From CAZGDV01 sp964524995 (GTDB lineage Bacteria; Chloroflexota; Dehalococcoidia; SZUA-161), in the NCBI GenBank assembly GCA_964524995.1, contig CAZGDV010000150.1, forward strand, positions 1 to 5,119: a stretch of 5,119 bases of DNA. Direction: 5' to 3'. Shown here one piece after another: positions 1 to 5,119 of this stretch (position 1 is the stretch's first letter; every line of letters begins with the position of its first letter). The translations under genes were made by a program, and so were the position numbers. The notes beneath the pieces were generated by a model. That model was not told where the DNA came from, did not search any database, and saw nothing but the letters and a program-made list of their open reading frames with translations.

Positions 1-456
1 TCTATTCTTATTCCAGAGGAGCTGGGGCCTGTGGGGGAGGCCGGAGAGCAAAGCACACGCCAGACCCTATTGGGAACAGTCAGCTTTATCATGTTTGGGT
101 CCCCAGTGGACCCGGCGGACCGGTGCGCTGGTTTCAATGAGAGTCTGTCGATTGCCACAGAAAGACTTCCTTACACTGTTACCGTCGAAGATTGCTTCGA
201 GGCGAACACCGACCCGCCACCGGTCGTGGAGGGATTCATGGAGGTATCTGAGGAACGGCTGAATGTTGGAGGGGTTCCGGTAATCAAATACGTCTTCACA
301 GCGATTTCTGGTGGCAAGACGGTGAAGGTCATGAATGTGTTCCTTGCGCGGGGAACGACTTGGTGGTGTCTCACTTTCATGACTATACCCAGCTGCTGGA
401 GCGCCTACGAACCTGTATTCGACACCATGGTGGGAAGCATCCATATTGAGGAGTAG
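1..456 (+). CDS. PsbP/DcrB-like (Mog1/PsbP fold) small protein, 5' partial
   Basis: This is the 3' end of a small protein ending at TAG 454-456. The frame stays open to base 1, where it reads SILIPEEL, which resembles the opening strand of PsbP/DcrB/LpqN-type domains (an F-S-x-x-x-P-E/x-W-like start). I therefore take it as 5'-truncated. The closing half also fits: a strand with VPVIKYVF, a strand VMNVFLARG, then WWCLTF, a helix around YEPVFDTMV and a last strand GSIHIEE, as in the aromatic-rich end of these domains. A GTG at 31 with GAGGAG at 16-21 (9-nt spacing) would give a complete 141-residue protein and remains possible. No catalytic residues are visible; four cysteines are present (32, 55, 113 and 122 counted from GTG). 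Relatives are often secreted or lipid-anchored, but any signal peptide would lie outside the window. The fold assignment is by pattern only and the function is unknown. Confidence 0.62.
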   Translation, partial: SILIPEELGPVGEAGEQSTRQTLLGTVSFIMFGSPVDPADRCAGFNESLSIATERLPYTVTVEDCFEANTDPPPVVEGFMEVSEERLNVGGVPVIKYVFTAISGGKTVKVMNVFLARGTTWWCLTFMTIPSCWSAYEPVFDTMVGSIHIEE

Positions 457-489
457 CGGTATGGTTGTTGGAAGGAATGGTTGTCTCAA

Positions 490-585
490 CTCTAGGCACT
501 CCCACCGGCCAAGGTCTTTGACTGTCATGGTGTCCACTCCGGCTTTCCTCAAGAGATAGGCCAAAGCCGCGTTCCTGCCGTCATC
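490..585 (-). pseudogene. Degenerate C-terminal fragment of a tyrosine recombinase/integrase
   Basis: Read on the minus strand, this segment gives DDGRNAALAYLLRKAG, then VDTMTVKDLGRWECLE. It resembles the end of the catalytic domain of phage-type integrases: a box II H-x-x-R-like start (here D-D-G-R, so the His is gone), an alanine-rich helix ending in AG-V-D, then T-V-x-x-L-G-H/x-W/x-x-x-L-E. The expected continuation with the catalytic tyrosine (usually M-x-x-R-Y) is missing in all three minus-strand frames. Upstream, only about 125 bp separate it from the tRNA half, far too little for the rest of a roughly 300-400-residue integrase. The piece is therefore a relic, not a gene. Its place next to a tRNA 3' half is what one expects of a tRNA-integrating element. 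The match is short and judged by eye; a chance resemblance is possible. Confidence 0.42.
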
Positions 586-710
586 TCGCCGTTGTTCTGT
601 TTGGGACTGATTGGGACCAGCAGGTGATATAGCTTCAAGAGAGTCCCTCCCATACCAACACGCTTGTTCTATTCTGAACGTAAAGGGCGTCTTTGGCACC
701 GGCGTCCTAT

Positions 711-757
711 GATTCGTAAACCGCAGGTCGTCAGTTCGAATCTGACCGTTGGCTCCG
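711..757 (+). tRNA. 3' half of a tRNA-Thr(CGT) gene; remnant and candidate attachment site
   Basis: Anticodon loop TTCGTAA (713-719, anticodon CGT, reading ACG threonine codons) is followed by a 3' anticodon strand ACCGC (720-724). A canonical five-base variable region AGGTC (725-729) comes next. The T-arm is perfect: GTCAG (730-734), loop TTCGAAT (735-741), CTGAC (742-746). Then come seven acceptor bases CGTTGGC (747-753), a T discriminator (754) and CCG instead of CCA. The 5' half is missing: the bases before the loop (TATGA) do not pair with ACCGC, and no D-arm or GCCAACG acceptor strand lies upstream. Tyrosine integrases commonly use exactly this interval, from anticodon loop to gene end, as crossover core, leaving such a half copy at one end of an element. 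It should not make a functional tRNA. Confidence 0.68.
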
Positions 758-909
758 CTACTGTCACGACACCTATTCCACCTCCCGAAACCATGCCATC
801 TATCGCACCACGCCCGTACTATTTGCCCCCCGCTATGTCCCCATAAAGAGCCATTGAACACGAATAGGCTCCTATGGTAACGTGCGAGCGAAGCCAGGGA
901 CGCTTTCGA

Positions 910-970
910 TACCCCCCAGGGGTACGGTCAGAACCGGAGACAAGCGGAAGGTGCAGCTATCGTGACCGTA
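910..970. promoter_or_regulatory. Inverted repeats upstream of the sensor kinase (possible operator)
   Basis: TACCCC-CCA-GGGGTA at 910-924 is a perfect 6-bp palindrome with a 3-base centre. Overlapping its right end, TACGGTCA (923-930) is the exact reverse complement of TGACCGTA (963-970), 32 bases away. A related CACCGTA lies at 1005-1011, so the ACCGTA core occurs three times within 90 bp before the kinase start. Repeats of this form can be binding sites for a regulator or arms of a leader hairpin. No regulator is encoded nearby and the function is inferred only from position and symmetry. Confidence 0.28.
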
Positions 971-1019
971 TCCCGGGCTGCTGAGAGGTCGTCCCCATAC
1001 TCGGCACCGTATACATGGC

Positions 1020-1025
1020 GGAGAG
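1020..1025 (+). promoter_or_regulatory. Ribosome binding site that sets the kinase start at 1033
   Basis: GGAGAG at 1020-1025 stands 7 bases before ATG 1033. The earlier in-frame ATG at 1015 has no purine-rich site in front of it (the bases before it are GGCACCGTATAC). The receiver domain begins immediately after the later ATG, so nothing conserved is lost by choosing it. Confidence 0.6.
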
Positions 1026-1032
1026 ATTGAAG

Positions 1033-3720
1033 ATGCGCGAGGTCAAGGGAAGAGTACTTGTAGTCGACGACGAAGAACCCATCAGGGACATCCTCAACCG
1101 CCGACTCGAGGTGGAGGGCTACGAGTGTACGATGGCCAGCGACGGTCGCGAAGCCATCGAGATAGCATCTCACCAGGACTTTGATCTGGTCCTCACGGAT
1201 ATGAAGATGCCCGGCATGTCTGGGATGGAAGTGCTGGCCCAGATGGCTACCGACCACCCCGAAACATGTGTAATCATCCTGACGGCTGTAGCCGATCCGC
1301 AGATATCAATCGAAGCTATGAGACTGGGCGCGTACGACTACGTGACCAAGCCCTTCAACCTGGATGACGTCGTTCTTCGCATCGAGACTGCTCTTCAGAG
1401 TAGACGGCTGGGCCTGGAACGCCGGGACTGGGGATCCGAAGTGTCGGATGACTCCCTTCAGTCACTGGAAGATGAATTCAGGCGTTTGGCTGAATACATG
1501 GGCAACGGGTATCTCGTCGTCCAGGATTCGAAAGTTGTGTGTGCCAACGCGAGGAGCGCCCGGATGCTCGGCAGAGATATCGAGGAGGTCGTCGGGAAGA
1601 CCATTGCGGAGCTTCTCACTCCCGAAGCGGCGTCGGAGTTGGGTAAGGTGGATAGAAAACAGCTCCGAGCTGAGGAGGTCCCCCACCGCTTCGAGACCAC
1701 TATCGTTGCGCAGGATGGATCTGCATGTCCCGTAGAGTTTGGCGCCGGGATCATAGACCATGCAGACAGGCCCGCCATCTCCATCGTGCTGAGAGATGTC
1801 TCCGAGCACAGGCGGACCCAAGAGCAGTTGCTGCTGGCGGAGGAGAAATTCAAGACCATCTTTGAGAACTCGGCTGTAGCCATCACCGTCACCGATGAGG
1901 ATGAGAACATCATCTCCTGGAACAAGTTCACCGAGTTCCTTCTCGGGATGGACAGGGAAGACCTGTACATGAGGCCCGTCAGCTCCCTGTACCCCGAGGA
2001 AGAGTGGAGGATGATAAGGGCCCGAGACATCAGGCAGAAGGGCATGCAGCACCACCTGGAGACCAAGGTTGTCAGAAAGAACGGCGAGATTATTGACGTG
2101 GACCTGTCCGTAAGCGTCTTCAAGGGACCAGGTGACAAGGTCGCCGGGTCGATAGGAGTAATCTCGGACATCACCGATCGCAAACAGGCTCAACAGCAGC
2201 TCCTGTCCGCCGAGCAGAACTACAAGACCATTTTCGAGAACTCAGCTGTGGCAATCACTGTCACCGACGAGAACGAGAACATCACCTCCTGGAACAAGTT
2301 CGCCGAGTTCCTTCTCGGGATGGACAGGGAAGACCTGCACATGAGGCCCGTCAGCTCCCTGTACCCCGAGGAAGAATGGAACAAGATAAGGGCCCTGAAC
2401 ATCAGGCAGAAGGGCATGCAACACCATCTGGAGAGCAGGGTCGCCAGGAAGAATGGGGAGGTCATCGACGTTGACCTCTCTATCAGTGTGTTCAAAGGGT
2501 CCAAAGGCAAGGTCACCGGCTCGATAGGGTTAATGGCCGACATCACTGATCGAAAGAAGGCGCAGGAACAGCTGCAGTACGCTGAACATGATTTCAGAGC
2601 TGCCTTCGACAACTCAGCTGTGGCAATCACCGTCACAGATGAGAACGAGAACATCATCTCCTGGAACAAGTTCACTGAGTATCTTCTCGGGATGGACAAG
2701 GATGACCTGTACATGAGACCTGTCAGCTCCCTATACCCCGAGGAAGAGTGGAAGATGATAAGGGCCCAGGACATCAGACGGAAGGGCATGCAGCATCATC
2801 TGGAGACGCGTCTGCTCGGCAAGAACGGGGAACCCGTTGACGTGGACCTCTCAGTGAGCGTGCTGAAGGGAGACGACGGGACAATCACGGGCTCGATCGG
2901 CGTCATGAAGGACATCACGGAGCAGAAACGAATGGAGCGGGAGAGGCAGAGGACGGAGCAGCAGCTCGAGCTTACTGCACGCCTGACCACGGTCGGAGAG
3001 CTAGCTGCGGGCGTTGCCCACGAACTCAACAACCCGCTTGCTGCAGTCCAGGCGTATGCTGAGTTCGTGGCGTCCAGGAATGATCTGGAGGAATCGATCA
3101 GGAAAGACCTGGAGATCATTCACAGAGAAGCCCGCCGCGCGTCCAGGATAACTGCCAATCTGCTTTCGTTTGCGCGCGCGCACGAGCCTGAGAAGAGCCT
3201 CATCTCAGTCAACGAAGTGGTTGAGGACAGCCTGGAGTTGCACGCTTACCGCATGAGAGTGAACAACATAGACGTACAGAAGGAGCTGAACCCCGATCTC
3301 CCGATGATCATGGCCGACTACCACCGGCTGCAGCAGGTCGTCGTCAATATCCTGACAAACGCTGAGCAGGCCATGGCCGACGCTCACGGCAGGGGCCAAC
3401 TCCTGGTAAGCAGTCGTGAGACGGGCGATGCGATTGAGATCAGCTTCACCGACGACGGGCCTGGCATTCTGGAGGAGCACCAGGAGAAGATGTTCGACCC
3501 ATTCTTCACAACGAAGGACGTCGGTAAGGGTACGGGGTTAGGGCTGAACATCTCCCGTCGGATTGTCGAGAGCCACGGCGGCCGCATACGGGTAGAGAGT
3601 AAACTCGGCGAAGGAACGACTTTCGTCGTACAGTTGCCTATTGCGGACGGCGGGCAAGTCTACAATCGGGTCAGCGATTCCGCCTCGGTGACCCCGGATT
3701 ACTCTGATTCCGCCAGTTGA
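1033..3720 (+). CDS. Soluble receiver-PAS4-histidine kinase (hybrid two-component sensor)
   Basis: The protein has 895 residues from ATG 1033 (901 from ATG 1015). Numbering here is from 1033. A receiver domain (about 6-120) has the acidic pair at D12-D13, phospho-acceptor D56 in LTDMKMPG, T84 and K106 in VTKPF, so it looks competent to accept phosphate. One divergent PAS (about 146-260) follows, then three near-copy PAS domains (about 269-392, 393-516, 517-640), each with SWNKF, LLGMD, RPVSSLYPEEEW and GMQHHLE. HisKA contains the phospho-acceptor H663 in AHELNNPL. HATPase_c shows the N box (NILTNAEQAM, about 773-782), G1 (DDGPGI, about 807-812), the F box (FDPFFTTK) and G2 (GKGTGLGLN). The short Ser/Asp-rich tail repeats SDSAS. 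No membrane segment or signal peptide is visible, so it should act in the cytoplasm on an internal or diffusible cue. An N-terminal receiver suggests control by another kinase. No response regulator or output gene is next to it, and its signal is unknown. Confidence 0.93.
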   Translation: MREVKGRVLVVDDEEPIRDILNRRLEVEGYECTMASDGREAIEIASHQDFDLVLTDMKMPGMSGMEVLAQMATDHPETCVIILTAVADPQISIEAMRLGAYDYVTKPFNLDDVVLRIETALQSRRLGLERRDWGSEVSDDSLQSLEDEFRRLAEYMGNGYLVVQDSKVVCANARSARMLGRDIEEVVGKTIAELLTPEAASELGKVDRKQLRAEEVPHRFETTIVAQDGSACPVEFGAGIIDHADRPAISIVLRDVSEHRRTQEQLLLAEEKFKTIFENSAVAITVTDEDENIISWNKFTEFLLGMDREDLYMRPVSSLYPEEEWRMIRARDIRQKGMQHHLETKVVRKNGEIIDVDLSVSVFKGPGDKVAGSIGVISDITDRKQAQQQLLSAEQNYKTIFENSAVAITVTDENENITSWNKFAEFLLGMDREDLHMRPVSSLYPEEEWNKIRALNIRQKGMQHHLESRVARKNGEVIDVDLSISVFKGSKGKVTGSIGLMADITDRKKAQEQLQYAEHDFRAAFDNSAVAITVTDENENIISWNKFTEYLLGMDKDDLYMRPVSSLYPEEEWKMIRAQDIRRKGMQHHLETRLLGKNGEPVDVDLSVSVLKGDDGTITGSIGVMKDITEQKRMERERQRTEQQLELTARLTTVGELAAGVAHELNNPLAAVQAYAEFVASRNDLEESIRKDLEIIHREARRASRITANLLSFARAHEPEKSLISVNEVVEDSLELHAYRMRVNNIDVQKELNPDLPMIMADYHRLQQVVVNILTNAEQAMADAHGRGQLLVSSRETGDAIEISFTDDGPGILEEHQEKMFDPFFTTKDVGKGTGLGLNISRRIVESHGGRIRVESKLGEGTTFVVQLPIADGGQVYNRVSDSASVTPDYSDSAS
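1837..2952 (+). repeat. Three tandem 372-bp PAS-encoding repeats inside the kinase gene
   Basis: Units lie at 1837-2208, 2209-2580 and 2581-2952, exactly 124 codons each with no length change. By hand alignment units 1 and 2 share about 78% of residues, and units 1 and 3 about 69%. The DNA is conserved as well: 1933-2007 and 2305-2379 differ at only 2 of 75 bases. The inter-domain linkers (ending in AEEKF, AEQNY and AEHDF) are part of the repeat, so the unit copied was PAS plus helical linker. Divergence is concentrated in the linker and around the loop after FKG, while the core motifs hardly change. This fits tandem duplication, possibly with later gene conversion. Confidence 0.9.
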
Positions 3721-3764
3721 GGCCCGGCGAAGCGCGGGCCGCCAGCTCGAAGCTGCCCGCTGGC
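3721..3764 (+). terminator. GC-rich hairpins directly after the kinase stop
   Basis: Starting at the base after TGA (3718-3720), GGCCCG (3721-3726) pairs with CGGGCC (3735-3740) around a GC-GAA-GC core with one bulged G. A second hairpin pairs GCCAGC (3741-3746) with GCTGGC (3759-3764). Neither is followed by a T run, so this is not a textbook intrinsic terminator. Position between convergent genes makes a role in termination or 3'-end protection plausible. Confidence 0.4.
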
Positions 3765-3828
3765 CACGGACATCTAGCAGGCCAAACAGAGGCCATCAAA
3801 GCAGGACAGCGCCTTCAGCCTGGCTCGC

Positions 3829-3845
3829 GCGAACCGGCATTTCGC
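3829..3845 (-). terminator. Small hairpin just past the B12-subunit stop
   Basis: GCGAA (3829-3833) and TTCGC (3841-3845) form a 5-bp stem with a 7-base loop, ending at the base next to the minus-strand stop codon (3846-3848). There is no T tract on the minus strand after it. It could be a weak transcript end for the mutase operon, or chance in GC-rich DNA. Confidence 0.22.
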
Positions 3846-4244
3846 CTAATGCTTGACTTCAGCTCTTACCAGATCTATGAACCCGTTCACGTTTGAACCG
3901 GCCCCGTATATCTCCCTCACGCCCATCTTCTTCAGCATGTCATGGTCCTCGTCGGGTATGACGCCCCCCATGACCACCATGACGTTGTCCAGCTTGTTCT
4001 GCTTGAGCCCCTCCATCACCTTGGGCATGTGCGCCTCATAGGCGCTGGTGAAGAAGCTCAACCCTATGACGTCCACGTCCTCCTGGACAGCCATCTTCAC
4101 CACTTCCGCAGGCTGGCTGTAGCTCGCGTAGACCACCTCGAAGCCCGCGTCTTTGCAGCGCGACGCAATCAGTCTGAGACCCCTGTCATGGATATCAATC
4201 CAGTGCTTCACCAGCAAGACTCTCGGCTTTCCGTTCTCACTCAA
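3846..4244 (-). CDS. Cobalamin-binding subunit of a methylmalonyl-CoA-mutase-type enzyme
   Basis: This is a stand-alone B12-binding domain of about 132 residues from TTG 4244 (138 from GTG 4262). It begins KPRVLLVKHW and carries the D-x-H-x-x-G motif in DIHDRGLRL, whose His replaces dimethylbenzimidazole as lower cobalt ligand. It then has the loop GLSFFTSAYEAH in place of the usual S-x-L segment, and the GG motif in VVMGGVIPDEDHD, followed by GVREIYGAGS. This order and spacing match the C-terminal domain of methylmalonyl-CoA mutase alpha chains and the separate small subunits of archaeal and some bacterial split mutases. It lies 24-42 nt downstream of the large-subunit gene on the same strand and is surely its partner, holding adenosylcobalamin for the large chain. 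The TTG start is preferred because GGGAGG sits 7 bases before it. Mutase class is clear; the exact substrate is not. Confidence 0.9.
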   Translation of the reverse strand: MSENGKPRVLLVKHWIDIHDRGLRLIASRCKDAGFEVVYASYSQPAEVVKMAVQEDVDVIGLSFFTSAYEAHMPKVMEGLKQNKLDNVMVVMGGVIPDEDHDMLKKMGVREIYGAGSNVNGFIDLVRAEVKH

Positions 4245-4251
4245 GGCTCTG

Positions 4252-4257
4252 CCTCCC
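4252..4257 (-). promoter_or_regulatory. Ribosome binding site that favours a TTG start for the B12 subunit
   Basis: On the minus strand GGGAGG (4257 to 4252) is 7 bases before TTG 4244-4242. The longer frame would start at GTG 4262-4260, which has no purine-rich site upstream and would place this strong site inside the coding region. Confidence 0.5.
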
Positions 4258-4286
4258 TTCACAGTAGTCTGTCAGGCAACCATGGA

Positions 4287-5119
4287 CTAGAACTTGAGCA
4301 TCACGTTGTACTCGGGTCCCCATCTCATGACCTTTCTAATGGCCTTGGAGATCTCGCCCGCGGTTGCCTTCGCCTTCGCGGCCTCGATGCATGCGGGCAT
4401 CACGAGCCCCCACTCACCCTTATTCAGCCGCTCACAGGCATCGACCACCCCATTCAGAGCCGCGTCGGTCTTGGCCTGGTCTCTCCGCGCCTTGTAGTCC
4501 TTGATCCTTTCAGCTGAGACTCTCGCCACCTCCGGATCAGGCCTGAACGCCTTCACCTTCAGGTCTTCCTCGGTCTGGTACTTGTTCCATCCGACCACTA
4601 CTCTCTCGTTGGCCTCGATTTCCTCCCGCCACTGGTCACAGCCCTTCCTCAGCACGCGGGCAAGCATGCCGTCCTTGTGGGCCCTGACGAATCCACCCCC
4701 ATCCTCGATCTCCTTGAGAATCTTCTTGCCTTCTTCGACCATCCTGTGCGTGAGCCACTCCACGTAGTAGGAGCCCGCCAACGGGTCACTAACCCTGGTC
4801 ACGCCCGTCTCGTGGAGTAGTATCTGTTGTGTCCGCAGGGTCAAGACGGCCGATTGCTCCGTAGGAATTCCAATCGGCTCATCGTACGCTGGAATCTGCA
4901 TGGCCGTGGTGCCCGACAACGCCGCACCCAGCGCATGGTAGGCGCTGCGAATGATGTTGTTCAACGGCTGCTGCTTGACCAACTCGAAGCAGGACGTGTT
5001 TGTGTGCGTCCTCAGGTGCATCGCTGCCGGCCTGGTGCAGCCGTATCTCTCGTGGGCTATCGTGGCCCAGAGCTTTCTCCACGCCCTGAACATGCAGATG
5101 TACTCGAAGAAATCGTTGC
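4287..5119 (-). CDS. Methylmalonyl-CoA mutase family large subunit, C-terminal half (5' partial)
   Basis: The frame is open to the window edge, reading NDFFEYICMFRAWRKLWA, the usual helix of the acyl-CoA mutase TIM barrel. The gene therefore starts outside the window; 276 residues are visible, ending at TAG. After it come the active-site strand LRTHTNTS (the His, at about visible residue 38, corresponds to the catalytic H244 of Propionibacterium mutase), QQPLNNIIR, AYDEPIGIPTE, and DPLAGSYYVEWLT. The C-terminal helical region ends in LMPACIEA-like wording (here LVMPACIEAAKAKATAGEISKA). It stops before any B12 domain, so this is the split form, with the cofactor chain encoded just downstream. 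The family interconverts branched and linear acyl-CoAs by radical chemistry. Several normally conserved pocket residues differ: TNTSC where T-Q-T-x-G/C is usual, and MQIPAYDEP where SLHTNxxDEA is usual. Substrate assignment to methylmalonyl-CoA is therefore open. Confidence 0.92.
   Translation of the reverse strand, partial: NDFFEYICMFRAWRKLWATIAHERYGCTRPAAMHLRTHTNTSCFELVKQQPLNNIIRSAYHALGAALSGTTAMQIPAYDEPIGIPTEQSAVLTLRTQQILLHETGVTRVSDPLAGSYYVEWLTHRMVEEGKKILKEIEDGGGFVRAHKDGMLARVLRKGCDQWREEIEANERVVVGWNKYQTEEDLKVKAFRPDPEVARVSAERIKDYKARRDQAKTDAALNGVVDACERLNKGEWGLVMPACIEAAKAKATAGEISKAIRKVMRWGPEYNVMLKF

Larger units (their letters stand above)
457..1032. other. 576-bp region without an intact gene
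   Basis: This stretch lies between the PsbP-like gene and the kinase. Long open frames cross it but none looks like a real protein. The minus-strand frame open from 861 down to 67 passes antisense through the tRNA remnant (giving GANGQIRTDDLRF, a wording typical of translated tRNA genes) and then through the PsbP-like gene. The plus-strand frame 664-846 reads through the same tRNA remnant and is proline-rich afterwards. What can be supported is an integrase-like remnant (490-585), a 3' tRNA half (711-757) and inverted repeats close to the kinase start (910-970). I could not identify a convincing -35/-10 promoter by eye. TTGAAC near 853 has no well-spaced partner. Confidence 0.6.

Noticed and set aside
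664..846. Plus-strand 60-codon frame
   Set aside because: It reads straight through the tRNA half (QVVSSNLTVGS is translated T-arm) and has no plausible ribosome site or family resemblance.
67..861. Long minus-strand frame of 264 codons across the intergenic region and the PsbP-like gene
   Set aside because: It runs antisense through the tRNA remnant and then through a better-supported plus-strand gene. Only the short integrase-like stretch in the middle resembles a protein family.
853..880. Possible sigma-70 promoter (TTGAAC with TATGGT)
   Set aside because: The gap between the two boxes is only about 13 bases, too short, and no better pairing was seen.
1458..2193. Two long minus-strand frames opposite the PAS repeats
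   Set aside because: They are antisense to a well-supported kinase gene. Their apparent internal repeats simply mirror the PAS duplication.
1837..2952. Possible CRISPR or mobile-element meaning of the regular 372-bp repeats
   Set aside because: The units are in frame, contiguous, 124 codons each and encode clear PAS domains. There are no spacers, target duplications or transposase.
3670..3720. Duplicate SDSAS tail as a functional motif of the kinase
   Set aside because: The repeat is only five residues at a low-complexity C-terminus. It looks like tail drift and no known sorting or degradation signal matches.
3942..4517. Plus-strand 191-codon frame opposite the B12 subunit and mutase end
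   Set aside because: It spans the stop of one real minus-strand gene and the start of another, is His/Leu-rich low-quality sequence, and shows no domain.

Overview
The window reads as bacterial chromosome of moderately high GC with long, tightly packed coding regions. A split methylmalonyl-CoA-mutase-type enzyme (catalytic chain and B12 chain as separate genes), a soluble multi-PAS histidine kinase and a tRNA-Thr-like 3' half with discriminator T would suit a Chloroflexota-like or similar free-living bacterium. That placement is inference only; no marker gene here fixes the taxon.

Layout. (1) Positions 1-456, plus strand: the 3' part of a small PsbP/DcrB-like (Mog1/PsbP fold) protein of unknown role, probably cut by the window edge. 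(2) Positions 457-1032: no intact gene. This gap holds a minus-strand stretch resembling the C-terminus of a tyrosine recombinase (490-585) and, about 125 bp further on, a well-formed 3' half of a tRNA gene (anticodon loop to discriminator, about 711-757) with no 5' half. Together they look like the scar of an element that integrated into a tRNA-Thr gene. A perfect 8-bp inverted repeat (923-930 / 963-970) lies just before the next gene. (3) Positions 1033-3720, plus strand: a large cytoplasmic sensor histidine kinase with an N-terminal receiver domain, one divergent PAS domain, three tandem near-copy PAS domains (372-bp period), then HisKA and HATPase_c. (4) Positions 3721-3845: a convergent intergenic gap with GC-rich hairpins. 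(5) Positions 3846-5119, minus strand: an operon of the C-terminal half of an acyl-CoA mutase large subunit (running off the window) followed by its separate B12-binding subunit.

How they work together. The two minus-strand genes should form one adenosylcobalamin-dependent mutase, with the carbon-skeleton rearrangement on the large chain and the cofactor held by the small chain. The kinase is convergent with them, so it is not co-transcribed. It has no adjacent response regulator or output gene, so its partner is unknown. Both complete genes have a Shine-Dalgarno-like sequence inside the longest ORF, pointing to starts 18 nt downstream of the longest-ORF start.

The most interesting points are the recently amplified PAS triplet, the tRNA/integrase scar, and the departures from the usual substrate-pocket motifs in the mutase large chain.
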